From Clostridia bacterium (GTDB taxonomy: Bacteria; Bacillota; Clostridia; Acetivibrionales; DSM-27016), in the NCBI GenBank assembly GCA_026414765.1, contig JAOAIJ010000028.1, forward strand, positions 42,049 through 106,048: a stretch of DNA of 64,000 bases. Direction: 5' to 3'. The notes below the pieces were generated by a model. That model was not told the DNA's origin. It did no database searches and saw only the letters and a list, made by a program, of their open reading frames with translations. Below, one piece after another: positions 27,332 to 37,213 of this stretch. A program made the translations under genes and the position numbers. The stretch's first letter is position 1, and each line of letters starts with the position of its first letter.

Positions 27332-27349
27332 TTATATACTCCTTACCCG

Positions 27350-27377
27350 TAATGTGAAATCAATCTTCTACCGATAA
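27350..27377 (+). promoter_or_regulatory. Possible sigma-D (motility) promoter
   Basis: TAAT, 16 bases, ACCGATAA resembles the sigma-28/SigD consensus TAAA-N15-GCCGATAA. It lies about 205 bases before the chemoreceptor gene, a typical SigD target. The distance weakens the call. Confidence 0.35.
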
Positions 27378-27582
27378 TTATATATGAAGGTGAAGCATAT
27401 TTCCATCATAGATATGTTTTCAACTAAGCTCAGTTGACTAAAAAACTACGAATAAAAATTCATTTTAAAAGAGGAATTTGTCTAAATTTATAGAATAATA
27501 TTTATGTTGTATAGTTTTTATATCCAAGCAACCAAAATTATGTAATAATATACAAAGTATTACTTTACGAAGGAGAAGTCAT

Positions 27583-29271
27583 ATGAATATGAAAATCAGG
27601 GCTAAGTTCTTATGTGTATTTATTGGTATTCTTTTAGTTTTTGGAGCTGCGGTTTACTTCATAACGGATATGAAAGTGATTTCTACAACAAAGAAAAGTA
27701 TGTTTGATAAGCTTGAGTCGGATTTGAATCTCGGATACAGCCTTTTAAACGAGAAATACAAAGGAGACTGGAGTGCTAAGGATGGCCAGCTGTATAAGGG
27801 TGGAAAACTCCTAAATGATGATTTCTCAATTGTAGACGAAGTGAAAAAACAGTCAGGAGCTTATGCTACACTGTTTTGTGGAGATACAAGGATTTCTACC
27901 AGTGTACCGGGGAATAATAAAGGCAGGGCAACCGGAACAAAAGCAGTGGAAAAAGTTATAGACACCGTATTGAAAAAGGGTCAACCTTATACGGGAGAGG
28001 CTAAAGTCGACGGGAAGGACTGTATTGTTCAATACATACCCTTAAGAGATTCTACCGAAAAGGTAATCGGTATGTGGTTTGTGGGTGTCGATAAAAGCTA
28101 TGTAGATAAGCAGATTAACGATATACTTGTTGCTATAGGATTAACAAATATTATTGCAGTGATTTTAGGTGTTATTATATTGATGCTGTTTACAGGAATA
28201 ATTATTAAGAATGTCAAAAAAATTGTAACAGTATTAGATGAAGTATCTCAGGGTGATCTAACTGTAAAAGCTGATGTGAAATCCAAAGATGAGATTGGAG
28301 AAATTGCATCAAATATAAACAAAATGATTGACGGAATGAGGTCTTTGATAGGAAAAACGAAAAATACAAGCATAACTGTAAATAACTCTTCACGCGAAAT
28401 GAAAGAGTCGCTGATGGAAGTAGGCAAAGTGTCCGAACAGATTGCCATAGCTATATCGGATCAGGCAAGAGGGGTTACTGAGCAAGCTGCTTCTACAGAA
28501 GAGGCAAACAGCCACATACAGAATATAGTTTCAGGACTCAGAAATGTTTCTGTACAGATGAATGAATCCAGAGTGCTTGTAGAAAGAGCGAAAGAGACTC
28601 TTGACTCAGGAGACAGGTCTGTTCAGTATCAGCAAAGCAAGATGAATGAAAGCAGGCAGCTTGCTTTTAGTATAAATAATGCAGTAAGCACTCTGTCAAG
28701 TAAGTCGGAAGAAATCGGACAAATACTGGGAGTTACAAGAGCAATAGCAGAGCAGACAAACCTGCTGGCTTTAAATGCAGCTATAGAGGCTGCAAGAGCA
28801 GGTGAACAGGGTAAGGGATTTGCTGTAGTTGCAGAAGAGATCAGGAGGCTGGCAGAGCAATCCAAAGAATCTGTGAAAAAAATCGGAGAACTAATTAAGG
28901 ATATGCAGGAAGGTGTAAACCATGCAACTTCAGAAATCGGTAAGGTTGGTAATGCAGTAAACGGGCAGGAGGAAGCTTTGTCAGCGACTGTAGCAGCGTT
29001 TGAATCTATCTCTGCAGTGTTTACTGCTATTATGGACAAAGTCAGTGCTGTTTCCATTGCTACAGAAGCTCTGGGCGGTGATGCCGAACATGTAGAATCT
29101 GAGATCAGTTCTGTTGCCAGCGTTTCACAGCAAACTGCTGCTGGGACTGAAGAAGTTGCTGCTTCAACGGAAGAGCAGACAGCGGTTATACAACATATAT
29201 TGGAATCTGTCAGTGATCTGGCTGATATGGCGGAAAAATTGAAAGAGAGTGTTATGAAGTTTAAAGTATAA
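27583..29271 (+). CDS. Methyl-accepting chemotaxis protein
   Basis: Transmembrane chemoreceptor of 562 residues. TM1 is near residues 8-27; an extracellular Cache-like sensor follows ([37 protein letters not shown]); TM2 is near 183-206, then a HAMP domain and a long methyl-accepting coiled coil. The highly conserved hairpin tip [20 protein letters not shown] lies near residues 390-410, where CheA and CheW bind. AAGGAG precedes the ATG. The fold of the sensor suggests small organic-acid ligands, by analogy only. Single gene with its own terminator. Confidence 0.93.
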   Translation: MNMKIRAKFLCVFIGILLVFGAAVYFITDMKVISTTKKSMFDKLESDLNLGYSLLNEKYKGDWSAKDGQLYKGGKLLNDDFSIVDEVKKQSGAYATLFCGDTRISTSVPGNNKGRATGTKAVEKVIDTVLKKGQPYTGEAKVDGKDCIVQYIPLRDSTEKVIGMWFVGVDKSYVDKQINDILVAIGLTNIIAVILGVIILMLFTGIIIKNVKKIVTVLDEVSQGDLTVKADVKSKDEIGEIASNINKMIDGMRSLIGKTKNTSITVNNSSREMKESLMEVGKVSEQIAIAISDQARGVTEQAASTEEANSHIQNIVSGLRNVSVQMNESRVLVERAKETLDSGDRSVQYQQSKMNESRQLAFSINNAVSTLSSKSEEIGQILGVTRAIAEQTNLLALNAAIEAARAGEQGKGFAVVAEEIRRLAEQSKESVKKIGELIKDMQEGVNHATSEIGKVGNAVNGQEEALSATVAAFESISAVFTAIMDKVSAVSIATEALGGDAEHVESEISSVASVSQQTAAGTEEVAASTEEQTAVIQHILESVSDLADMAEKLKESVMKFKV

Positions 29272-29280
29272 ATTATGTAG

Positions 29281-29351
29281 AGCGGAAGCAGGATAGATAC
29301 TTGGGGTAGAAGAAGAAAATTACCCTAAATACTTTATCCCGCTTCCGTTTG
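29281..29351 (+). terminator. Intrinsic terminator after the chemoreceptor gene
   Basis: AGCGGAAGC-A-GGATA (29281-29295) pairs with TATCC-C-GCTTCCGTT (from 29335), with an inner GGGTA/TACCC stem. GTTTGTTTATTT follows. Confidence 0.7.
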
Positions 29352-29429
29352 TTTATTTAATGAAGTATACTGGAATTAGAATTGACACCTTGTTTCAGAA
29401 TGGGAAGAACAAGTATTTGGAGGCATAGA

Positions 29430-30848
29430 TTGAACGTTCCGATATATGATGCTATAAAAAAATATTTTTCCGGAAACCCTGTACCTTTTCATATGCCCGG
29501 GCATAAGCTGGGGATAGGACTGCCGGAAGAATTCTTAAAAGATATTGTAAGGATGGATTTGACGGAAATACCCGGGACAGACAATCTCCATTATCCTGAA
29601 TCTGTCATAGCAGAAGCTCAGGAGATTGCTGCTGAGGTTTTTGGGTCAGACCATACCTTTTTTCTGGTTAATGGGTCTACATGTGGAATACATGCGATTA
29701 TTATGTCTATCTGCGAACCTGGGGACAAGCTCATCGTATCGAGGGATTGTCACAAATCTGTAATTAACGGGCTTATACTTGCGGGTGCAGAGCCCGTCTA
29801 CATAAAACCCCAATTTGATATGGATTTTGGGATACCCACTGTTTTGTTGCCGTCTGAAGTCAAACAAGCCCTTGAAAACAATCCCGACGCGGTGGGCGTT
29901 CTTGTTACCAGGCCAAATTACTACGGACTATGTTCAGACCTGGAAGAAATAGCTGAGATTGTACATTCATACGGGAAAGTTCTGGCTGTGGATGAAGCTC
30001 ACGGCTCACACTTAAGGTTTGATTCCCGGCTTCCCGTTTCTGCTTTGGATGCGGGAGCCGATATTTGTGTCCAAAGTGCTCACAAGACGCTTATGGCTTT
30101 TACCCAGGGAGCGTATCTGCACTTGAAATCACAAAGGGTAGATACGGAAAGGCTGAGATTCTACTTGAGGCTGCTTCAGACGACAAGCCCATCTTATGTT
30201 ATTATGGCATCTCTTGATATGACACGGGCTATTATGCAGTATCATGGCAAAACACTTATGGACCGGCTGCTTGGGATGGTAAATAGTTTTGTTCAGGATA
30301 TATCTGCAAACGAAAACCTTCCTTTTCGTGTATTCAGCGCAAAAAGACCGGAGCATGGATGCACGGACATTACCCGAATAGTAATCAATGTAGAAAAAAC
30401 AGGATGTTCAGGATACGAAATAGAAAAAATACTAAGGCTTAATAACAATATACAGGTTGAAATGTCAGACTTGTATAACATAGTGTGTATTGCGGCTGTC
30501 GCAGACAGGCAGGAATTTTATGACAGGCTGTATGACTCGTTGTGCAGCATCGCTGATAGATTTAAGTATACAGGCACTTTGGCCGATAAAAGAATAAATA
30601 TACTAAATATTCCCCGGAAGGAAGTCAGCTTAAAAGAGGCTGTAAATAAAAAAGTTGTGAAACTAAGGCTTGAGGATGCTGTCGGTAGGGTCAGTTCAGC
30701 AACTGTCACCCCATATCCTCCCGGGATACCGGTTGTTTGTCCCGGGGAAATACTTTTACAGGAAACAGTTGAATATATATATAATATAATCAACAGGGGT
30801 GGAATAGTAAACGGACTTGGGGAAAATCATGAGATAAATGTGGTATAA
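29430..30848 (+). CDS. Orn/Lys/Arg decarboxylase family protein (YaaO-like)
   Basis: PLP-dependent fold-type I decarboxylase, short form of 472 residues. It has PFHMPGHKLGIG near the N-terminus, FFLVNGSTCGI, AVDEAHGSHLRF and the PLP-Lys in SAHKTL (Lys219). Arginine decarboxylase is the known activity of some short homologues, so it may start polyamine synthesis, but lysine or ornithine cannot be excluded. I choose the TTG at 29430, 6 bases after TTGGAGG. As in B. subtilis yaaO, it directly precedes tmk. Links to arginine recovered from cyanophycin are speculative. Confidence 0.88.
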   Translation: MNVPIYDAIKKYFSGNPVPFHMPGHKLGIGLPEEFLKDIVRMDLTEIPGTDNLHYPESVIAEAQEIAAEVFGSDHTFFLVNGSTCGIHAIIMSICEPGDKLIVSRDCHKSVINGLILAGAEPVYIKPQFDMDFGIPTVLLPSEVKQALENNPDAVGVLVTRPNYYGLCSDLEEIAEIVHSYGKVLAVDEAHGSHLRFDSRLPVSALDAGADICVQSAHKTLMAFTQGAYLHLKSQRVDTERLRFYLRLLQTTSPSYVIMASLDMTRAIMQYHGKTLMDRLLGMVNSFVQDISANENLPFRVFSAKRPEHGCTDITRIVINVEKTGCSGYEIEKILRLNNNIQVEMSDLYNIVCIAAVADRQEFYDRLYDSLCSIADRFKYTGTLADKRINILNIPRKEVSLKEAVNKKVVKLRLEDAVGRVSSATVTPYPPGIPVVCPGEILLQETVEYIYNIINRGGIVNGLGENHEINVV

Positions 30849-30870
30849 TTAATATGAGGAGAAATTTTAT

Positions 30871-31497
30871 ATGTGCAGGGGTTTATTTATAACTGTAGAG
30901 GGTACCGACGGTTCAGGAAAATCTACGCAGATCAAACTTATGGAAGACTACCTGAAAGGGAATGGTTTTGAAGTTGTCTTAACGAGAGAGCCTGGCGGTA
31001 CAAAAATAGGTGAAAAGGTACGGTCACTAATATTGGATCCTGACAACGTTGAGATGGGTGAAGTAGCAGAGATGCTTCTTTATGCTGCTGCTAGGGCTCA
31101 ATTGGTATCGGAACTGATAAAGCCTTCGCTGGAAAGCGGGAAGATTGTCATTTGTGACAGGTTTGTAGATTCAAGTTACGTTTATCAGGGGTTTGGCAGG
31201 GGCATAGATTTTAAGATTATTGAAGATGTAAACAGGGCTGCACTAAACAGTGTAATACCAGATATAACGTTTTTTATGGATATCAGGCCCGAGATTGCTC
31301 TTGGGAGGAGAATTGCCAGCACTGGAGCTGATAGGATAGAGAAGGAGAAGATGGAATTCCATGTACGGGTATATTCGGGTTACAAAAAGCTGGCATCTTT
31401 ATATCCTGATAGGATAAAACCCATTGAGAGCAATAGGAGTGTGGAAGATATATCCTCTGACATCAGGCAGTGGTTGGATAAACTTCTGAAGAAGTAA
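30871..31497 (+). CDS. tmk: Thymidylate kinase
   Basis: Phosphorylates dTMP to dTDP. The 208 residues show the P-loop VEGTDGSGKSTQIK, the DR motif region LTREPGGTKIGE and ICDRFVDSSYVYQGFGRG, then the lid (GADRIEKEKMEFH). Length and motifs are canonical. AGGAG precedes the ATG. It is the second gene of the yaaO-tmk-yaaQ-yaaR-holB-yaaT order shared with Bacillus. Confidence 0.96.
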   Translation: MCRGLFITVEGTDGSGKSTQIKLMEDYLKGNGFEVVLTREPGGTKIGEKVRSLILDPDNVEMGEVAEMLLYAAARAQLVSELIKPSLESGKIVICDRFVDSSYVYQGFGRGIDFKIIEDVNRAALNSVIPDITFFMDIRPEIALGRRIASTGADRIEKEKMEFHVRVYSGYKKLASLYPDRIKPIESNRSVEDISSDIRQWLDKLLKK

Positions 31498-31525
31498 CGA
31501 GAATATAAGAAAGGTGGGGGTATGT

Positions 31526-31855
31526 ATGAAACTTGTTTTTGCAATAGTTCATGATGAGGATGGCCACAAGGTAATGGATGAATTAAACAAAAACGGTTTT
31601 AGTGTAACCAAGCTGTGTTCAAGCGGCGGATTTCTACGTTCCGGCAACATGACTCTTCTGGTGGGTGTTGAAAAAGAAAGGGTTGATGAGGTCATAGGAA
31701 TAATCGAAAAGAAGTCAAAAAGCCGTAAACAGGTTTTTAACTCATCTTTATCAACAAATGGTATAAACGGTATGTTCATGCCGTACCCTGTTGAGGTAGT
31801 TGTCGGCGGAGCTACGATATTTGTAACTGATGTAGAAAGGTTTGAAAAAGTATAA
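31526..31855 (+). CDS. darA: Cyclic-di-AMP receptor DarA/YaaQ (PII-like)
   Basis: Small trimeric PII-like protein that binds c-di-AMP. Its 109 residues match the family length exactly: MKLVFAIVHDEDGHKVMDEL, then KLCSSGGFLRSGNMTLLVGV and the tail VVVGGATIFVTDVERF. I use the ATG at 31526, after AAGGTGGGGG; an in-frame GTG four codons earlier lies in that site. It lies between tmk and yaaR as in Bacillus. The output partner of DarA is not known in general. Confidence 0.94.
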   Translation: MKLVFAIVHDEDGHKVMDELNKNGFSVTKLCSSGGFLRSGNMTLLVGVEKERVDEVIGIIEKKSKSRKQVFNSSLSTNGINGMFMPYPVEVVVGGATIFVTDVERFEKV

Positions 31856-31871
31856 TATAGGATGTGAATTC

Positions 31872-32324
31872 ATGAAGGTAAGTGAAAATCTTGGTAAATC
31901 TTCTAATGTACTTGGAACGGCAGGTAAGGATGACAGAAGGGTTTCCGACATAAAGGAGGCTGCATTCCACGGGCAGCTGAAGCGTGTTGAAAGCCAAAAC
32001 CAGGAGGAGAAGATACGCCAGCTTGCCTCCAAGATTGTGGAACAGGGTCAGAAGCTCGGAAAGAAAGTAGATATAAGAGAACTGAAAATATATAAAAACC
32101 TTATTTCGGAGTTTCTGGACGAGGCTATGAACAGCTCTCTTAAGTTTTCAAAGGAAAGCTTTCTGGATAGAAGAGGGAGGTATAAGGTTTATGCCTCGGT
32201 AAAGAAAATCAACACCGAGCTGGAGCAGTTGACCGAGGATGTTCTCAAAGAGGAAAAGGATCATATAAGGATTTTGCAGAGGCTTGATGATATAAGAGGT
32301 TTGATACTGGACTTGACAATGTGA
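31872..32324 (+). CDS. YaaR family protein (DUF327)
   Basis: Conserved protein of unknown function, 150 residues, mostly helical. Seen are FHGQLKRVESQNQEEKIRQL, VDIRELKIYKNLISEFLDEA, SFLDRRGRYKVYASVKKINTE-type motifs and a C-terminal coiled coil (LQRLDDIRGLILDL). The ATG at 31872 follows AGGATGTG and lies 17 bases after darA. It is always found in this position in Firmicutes, next to darA and holB, so a shared role is plausible but unproven. Confidence 0.88.
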   Translation: MKVSENLGKSSNVLGTAGKDDRRVSDIKEAAFHGQLKRVESQNQEEKIRQLASKIVEQGQKLGKKVDIRELKIYKNLISEFLDEAMNSSLKFSKESFLDRRGRYKVYASVKKINTELEQLTEDVLKEEKDHIRILQRLDDIRGLILDLTM

Positions 32325-32431
32325 TTGTCAAGTCCGGTGTTTTTTTATATGATAAGTTAAGAAACATTATTTGTTCCGGCAAGGCAAAAAATAGCAGTCG
32401 TTATAAGGGTAATCACATATCTAAGGTAAAT

Positions 32432-33421
32432 ATGAGGTGTAAAGTGGATTTTAAAAATATAGTAGGGCAAAAAGAGGTTTTAAATGCTTTGACAAGCCTA
32501 ATAAAAAATGACAGGGTTGGACATGCTTATGTATTCAGTGGATCCAGGGGAATTGGCAAAAGGACTGTAGCAGGGATTTTTGCCGGTATGCTTTTGTGCA
32601 GGGACCCGGGGCCGGATGGGAGCTGTGGAGACTGCATGGCCTGCAGGATGTATGAAAACAGATCAAACCCTGATTTTTATGCTATCGGAATGGATGATTC
32701 AAATATTGGTGTAGATGATATAAGAAAAATGCAGAGTGATGTAATCATCAGGCCGCTTTATTCAAACAAAAAGGTATACCTGATTTCGAATGCCGAGAAC
32801 ATGACGGTGCAGGCCCAGAATTGCCTGCTTAAAATACTTGAGGAGCCTCCGCACTATGCAGTTATCATCCTTACTACATCAAACTATAATGCACTGATGG
32901 AGACAATCCGGTCGAGAACCCTAAGATTCAGTTTCAGGAAGAACTCCTTTGAAGAGGTTAAAGATGTCTTAATAAGAAAGTATGGATATAATAAAGGAGT
33001 AGATTTTATTGCTTCTTATGCTGACGGGGTTATCGGGTCTGCCTTAGAATTGGCTGGATCTGATGAGTTCCGGGAACTCAGGGAAAAAACTGTAGAAATT
33101 GTATTGAAAATGGCCAGAGAAGGAAAACTGGTGCATATTTTCGAAATCTATGATTTTTTTGAAACAAATAAAGGAAGCATAGATACCATACTTGATATAA
33201 TGGGTATGCTATACAGGGATTTTCTGGTGGTGAAGAAGACCGGAAAAGAAAACATATTGATTAATTCTGACAAAAAGGATATGATATTAAGTAATGTGTC
33301 CGGATTCACCGAGCAAAAGCTTGCCCGGAATGTACAGGAAATAGAGACTGCAAGGAAGCAAATAAAACAGAATGTAAACTATCAGCTTTCTGTCGAAGTA
33401 ATGCTTATGAAATTGCTTTAG
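32432..33421 (+). CDS. holB: DNA polymerase III delta' subunit
   Basis: Clamp-loader subunit. The 329 residues contain a degenerate P-loop typical of delta' (GSRGIGKRTVA), a four-Cys zinc module (CRDPGPDGSCGDCMAC), the sensor and arginine-finger region with LLKILEEPPHYAVIIL and METIRSRTLRF, and the C-terminal collar domain. The usual SRC motif reads SRT. I start at the ATG behind AAGG at 32423; a GTG four codons later behind GAGGTG is also possible. It precedes ricT. Confidence 0.92.
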   Translation: MRCKVDFKNIVGQKEVLNALTSLIKNDRVGHAYVFSGSRGIGKRTVAGIFAGMLLCRDPGPDGSCGDCMACRMYENRSNPDFYAIGMDDSNIGVDDIRKMQSDVIIRPLYSNKKVYLISNAENMTVQAQNCLLKILEEPPHYAVIILTTSNYNALMETIRSRTLRFSFRKNSFEEVKDVLIRKYGYNKGVDFIASYADGVIGSALELAGSDEFRELREKTVEIVLKMAREGKLVHIFEIYDFFETNKGSIDTILDIMGMLYRDFLVVKKTGKENILINSDKKDMILSNVSGFTEQKLARNVQEIETARKQIKQNVNYQLSVEVMLMKLL

Positions 33422-33631
33422 GAATGTTTATACCTTTAAAGCTGAGCCAACACCGGACAGGTTATGCAGATATATAAGGAATATAGATATTTAGCTTTCA
33501 TATAGACAACCAAATACAAAATTCGGATAGCCAATATACTAAAGGGTTATCATACTAAAAACTCTTCACATGCAAGGGCACTTTATGCTTAGGGTTGATG
33601 TCTATATGAAGTCTTGGGAGGAATATGGTTA

Positions 33632-34501
33632 ATGGTTAAGGTAGTAGGAGTAAGATTCAAGAAGGCGGGAAAAATATATTATTTTGATCCCGGTGACTTG
33701 GAAATTGAATTAAACTCAAACGCTATAGTTGAAACTGCCAGAGGTATTGAATTCGGACTTGTTGTTGTACCAAACAGGGAAGTTCCCGATGAAGAGATAG
33801 TGGCTCCTTTGAAAAAAGTTATCAGAGTAGCAACAAATGAAGACAGGCAGCATGCTGCTGAAAATGATAAAAAGGAGAAGGAAGCATTTAATGTTTGCCT
33901 TCAGAAAATAAAAGACCACAATCTTAACATGAAGCTCATAGATGTAGAGTATACATTTGATAATAACAAGGTTTTATTCTATTTTACAGCAGATGGAAGG
34001 GTTGACTTCAGGGAGCTTGTAAAGGATCTTGCTGCTGTTTTCAAGACCAGGATAGAACTCAGGCAGATAGGTGTCAGAGATGAATCTAAAATGATGGGTG
34101 GTATAGGGGTCTGTGGAAGAGTCCTTTGTTGCAAATCCTTCCTTGGAGAGTTTCAGCCTGTATCAATAAAGATGGCGAAAGAACAGGGGCTTTCTTTAAA
34201 CCCAACCAAGATTTCCGGAACATGCGGTAGATTGATGTGCTGCCTGAAATATGAACAGGATGCATATGAAGAGGCTCTTGGGAGAGTGCCGAAGGTAGGG
34301 GCTATAGTCGATACGCCTGAGGGACAGGGGACAATAATGGCAGTAAGCTTACTGAAAGAAATAGTGAAAGTTAAGCTTGATAAGGGAAATGAGACTGACC
34401 TTAAATTGTATAAATCTGATGAGATAAAGGTAATTAAAGATGTTTCCCACGATGAAGACGCTGACATTGATATTGAAGTTTTGAAACAATTGGAAGATTA
34501 A
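33632..34501 (+). CDS. ricT: RicT/YaaT, PSP1-domain protein
   Basis: Iron-sulfur protein of the RicTAF complex, which aids RNase Y processing and affects sporulation and competence in Bacillus. The 289 residues hold the PSP1 core (ETARGIEFGLVVVPNREV, VDVEYTFDNNKVLFYFTADG-like strand) and the cysteine motifs GVCGRVLCCKSF and GTCGRLMCCLKYE that bind the cluster. The ATG at 33632 lies 10 bases after GGGAGG. RicA and RicF partners are not in this window. The gene for the initiation regulator YabA, which follows in Bacillus, is absent here. Confidence 0.93.
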   Translation: MVKVVGVRFKKAGKIYYFDPGDLEIELNSNAIVETARGIEFGLVVVPNREVPDEEIVAPLKKVIRVATNEDRQHAAENDKKEKEAFNVCLQKIKDHNLNMKLIDVEYTFDNNKVLFYFTADGRVDFRELVKDLAAVFKTRIELRQIGVRDESKMMGGIGVCGRVLCCKSFLGEFQPVSIKMAKEQGLSLNPTKISGTCGRLMCCLKYEQDAYEEALGRVPKVGAIVDTPEGQGTIMAVSLLKEIVKVKLDKGNETDLKLYKSDEIKVIKDVSHDEDADIDIEVLKQLED

Positions 34502-34550
34502 TTTTAAAAAATTGTTTTCTTTCGCAACTTTTGGTGGTAAAATAAAAACG

Positions 34551-34578
34551 TTGACTTGTACAGTATTTTGTATACACT
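34551..34578 (+). promoter_or_regulatory. Promoter of the ferredoxin gene
   Basis: TTGACT (34551-34556), 16-base spacer, TACACT (34573-34578), about 95 bases before the ferredoxin start. Confidence 0.5.
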
Positions 34579-34656
34579 GATTTATCATAATAAACAGATA
34601 CTGTATCGATTAGCTTGGAAATATAAGCAATATATCTTTAATAGGTATTCAATTAA

Positions 34657-34842
<186 letters not shown>

Positions 34843-34856
34843 TTTTATACATTGAG

Positions 34857-34893
34857 GGGTCAGGTAGGATTAATCCTACTTGACCCTTTTGTT
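34857..34893 (+). terminator. Intrinsic terminator after ferredoxin
   Basis: GGGTCAGGTAGGAT pairs with ATCCTACTTGACCC (34857-34870 with 34873-34886, one G-T pair), followed by TTTTGTTT. Confidence 0.85.
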
Positions 34894-34926
34894 TGCGTGA
34901 TATAGCTTAAGATAGAATAAATATGG

Positions 34927-35682
34927 TTGGTGTTTACTTTGGATATAGAATTACAGAGGAATGAAAGAATTGATGATCTGCAATATAAAGGCTTAAAACT
35001 AATCCAAAAAGCTGATGGGTTTTGCTTTGGGGTTGACGCAGTATTACTGGCTAATTTTGTTGATGTCAAAAAAGGTGATAATGTGATAGACCTGGGCTCT
35101 GGAACCGGAATTATTTCCATACTGGTTGCGGGGAAGACGGAAGCAGCATCTGTTACGGGATTGGAGATTCAACAGGAGATGGCTGAAATGGCCGGCAGGA
35201 GCGTAGACATAAATCAGCTCCAGAATAGAGTTAAAATAGTTTGCGGTGATTTGCGGGACAGTCTGGAATACTTTGGGGCATCAAAATATAATGTTGTCGT
35301 TACTAACCCGCCATATATGAACCGGGGAGGCGGACTGGTAAACCCCGCGGATTCCAAAGCAATTTCGAGACATGAGATAATGTGCACACTTGAAGATGTG
35401 ATCAGGGTAAGCAGCAAGCTGCTTGTTCCTGGTGGGCAGTTTGCCATGGTACACAGGCCGGACAGGCTGGTCGATATTATTTGCCTGATGAGGCAGTTTG
35501 GGATAGAGCCTAAATTTATCAGGTTTGTCCATCCGTCACCGTATAAAAAAGCCAACATACTTCTGATAAAGGGTACAAGGGGAGGCAAGCCACAGCTTAG
35601 GATGATGGAGCCCTTATATGTATATGACGAAAACGGAAAATACTCGGAAGAGATAAATGAGATATATAGCAGGAGTAAATAG
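34927..35682 (+). CDS. trmN6: tRNA1(Val) (adenine37-N6)-methyltransferase-like protein
   Basis: SAM-dependent N6-adenine methyltransferase, YabB/YfiC family. Seen are the motif I VIDLGSGTGIISILVA and the catalytic VVTNPPYMNRGG, together with FCFGVDAVLLANF before motif I. Length 251 from a TTG start. No strong ribosome site is present, and TTG at 34939 (12 bases later) is an equally good start. It lies 51 bases before rsmI, as yabB-yabC do in Bacillus. The tRNA target is inferred from the E. coli homologue. Confidence 0.88.
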   Translation: MVFTLDIELQRNERIDDLQYKGLKLIQKADGFCFGVDAVLLANFVDVKKGDNVIDLGSGTGIISILVAGKTEAASVTGLEIQQEMAEMAGRSVDINQLQNRVKIVCGDLRDSLEYFGASKYNVVVTNPPYMNRGGGLVNPADSKAISRHEIMCTLEDVIRVSSKLLVPGGQFAMVHRPDRLVDIICLMRQFGIEPKFIRFVHPSPYKKANILLIKGTRGGKPQLRMMEPLYVYDENGKYSEEINEIYSRSK

Positions 35683-35733
35683 GGAAAAGGCTATAAGTTA
35701 TAGTATAGGCGGGCAGAAAGCAGGAGGAATATA

Positions 35734-36603
35734 ATGGGAATGATAGACAATAATGATTCAAAAGGAGTGAAAGGCACTCTTTATCTGGTGGCAACTCCTA
35801 TAGGGAATCTTGAAGATATTACATTAAGAGCTTTGAGGGTCTTGAAGGAAGTGGATATTATAGCGGCAGAAGATACCAGGCAGACAATAAAACTGCTTAA
35901 TCACTTTGAAATAAAGAAGCCTTTGGTCAGCTACTATGAGCATAACAAAATAGAAAAAGGAAATTTTCTGATTGGGCAATTGCTGGAAGGGAAAAAAATT
36001 GCGCTGGTATCAGATGCCGGTACTCCTGGAATATCTGATCCCGGAGAGGATCTTGTGAAGCTGGCCATAGAAAATGGAATAATTGCTACTATGATTCCGG
36101 GGCCTGTTGCAGCTGTTACCGGACTTGTGATATCCGGACTGCCGGCCGGCAGGTTTGTTTTTGAAGGATTTATTCCCGTAAATAAAAGGGCAAGGAAAGA
36201 AAGGATCAGCAGTCTTAAGGGAGAGACAAGAACAATAATATTGTATGAAGCTCCTCATAAACTGATATATACTCTAAAGGATTTGTTTGATGAGCTGGGC
36301 GACCGGAGGATCGCACTTGCAAGAGAGTTGACAAAAAGATTTGAGGAAATAATCAGATGCAGTCTTTCTGAAGCAATTAACAAGTATACCGACGAACCTC
36401 CCAAAGGTGAATTTGTGTTAATTATTGAGGGTGTTGATGAAAGTATCCTTTTGGAAGGCAGGAGAGCAAAATGGGAAGATATGAGTTTGCAGGAGCACTT
36501 GGACATGTACATGTCACAGGGAATGGATAAAAAAGATGCGTTAAAGAAGGTAGCTGCTGACAGGGGACTAAGTAAGCGCGATGTTTACAATAGCCTTTTG
36601 TAA
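35734..36603 (+). CDS. rsmI: 16S rRNA (cytidine1402-2'-O)-methyltransferase
   Basis: Methylates the 2'-OH of C1402 in 16S rRNA with SAM. The 289 residues show the tetrapyrrole-methylase fold: LYLVATPIGNLEDITLRAL, AAEDTRQTIKLLNHF, ALVSDAGTPGISDPGE, IPGPVAAVTGLVISGLP and FVFEGFIP. CAGGAGG precedes the ATG. It forms the YabC member of the syntenic block and is convergent with abrB, sharing a terminator. Confidence 0.95.
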   Translation: MGMIDNNDSKGVKGTLYLVATPIGNLEDITLRALRVLKEVDIIAAEDTRQTIKLLNHFEIKKPLVSYYEHNKIEKGNFLIGQLLEGKKIALVSDAGTPGISDPGEDLVKLAIENGIIATMIPGPVAAVTGLVISGLPAGRFVFEGFIPVNKRARKERISSLKGETRTIILYEAPHKLIYTLKDLFDELGDRRIALARELTKRFEEIIRCSLSEAINKYTDEPPKGEFVLIIEGVDESILLEGRRAKWEDMSLQEHLDMYMSQGMDKKDALKKVAADRGLSKRDVYNSLL

Positions 36604-36645
36604 ATAAGTTGTACTTACTGCTACCCAGGTATAAATAATTAATAG

Positions 36646-36685
36646 CATAAAAAAAGGATTTGATAAATCAAATCCTTTTTTTATG
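36646..36685. terminator. Bidirectional terminator between rsmI and abrB
   Basis: Perfect 18-bp stem (36646-36663 with 36668-36685), with an A-run on the left and a T-run on the right, so it works in both directions. Confidence 0.85.
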
Positions 36686-36694
36686 TAGAAACAT

Positions 36695-36934
36695 TTATTT
36701 CTTTAATTCTTTCATGCAATTAGGGCAGATGTTTTTTCCTTTATATACTGTTACATCTTTTGCATCTCCGCAGAATATACAAGCTGGCTCATATTTCTTA
36801 AGGATAATTGTTGCTCCATCGACATAAATTTCTAAAGCATCCTTCTCAGCAATATCCAAAGTTCTTCTCAATTCTATAGGGAGAACTACTCTTCCCAATT
36901 CATCAACTTTTCTTACTATACCGGTAGATTTCAT
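36695..36934 (-). CDS. abrB: AbrB family transition-state regulator with zinc-binding tail
   Basis: Swapped-hairpin DNA-binding protein that represses post-exponential genes. The N-terminal 50 residues are classic (MKSTGIVRKVDELGRVVLPI, ELRRTLDI). The C-terminal 30 carry two CxxC pairs (Cys52/Cys55 and Cys70/Cys73), probably a zinc ribbon, in place of the Bacillus C-domain. I use the ATG at 36934, 7 bases after AGGAGG. Upstream are a good promoter and a perfect Spo0A box just beyond it, matching the way Spo0A represses abrB in Bacillus. Confidence 0.92.
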   Translation of the reverse strand: MKSTGIVRKVDELGRVVLPIELRRTLDIAEKDALEIYVDGATIILKKYEPACIFCGDAKDVTVYKGKNICPNCMKELKK

Positions 36935-36960
36935 ATGTTTTCCTCCTAAAAAATACAATA

Positions 36961-36969
36961 TTCGACAAA
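36961..36969 (-). promoter_or_regulatory. Perfect Spo0A box downstream of the abrB promoter
   Basis: TTTGTCGAA on the minus strand, 14 bases downstream of the abrB -10 box and 27 bases before its start codon. In B. subtilis, Spo0A~P represses abrB from the same position. Confidence 0.65.
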
Positions 36970-36982
36970 CTTTATTGAATTC

Positions 36983-37011
36983 ATAGTACCATAAATTCCA
37001 ATAATCGTCAA
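36983..37011 (-). promoter_or_regulatory. abrB promoter
   Basis: On the minus strand: TTGACG (37011-37006), a 17-base spacer and TACTAT (36988-36983). Confidence 0.65.
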
Positions 37012-37213
37012 TAATTATTTTTTAAAAATTCAAGAAATTGTTATTAATATTTATTATGTTTAGCTGTGTATAATGATTTGTAATAGTCCCAAATGGCCGA
37101 AAAGAGAGATGTGTGGGATGCAAGTATAAACTGTAGCAAGAATAGGGAGGTCCGATATCAAAGGAAAAGATTGAAAAATTTCCATATATTAACTGGAAAA
37201 AGCACTTATGTTT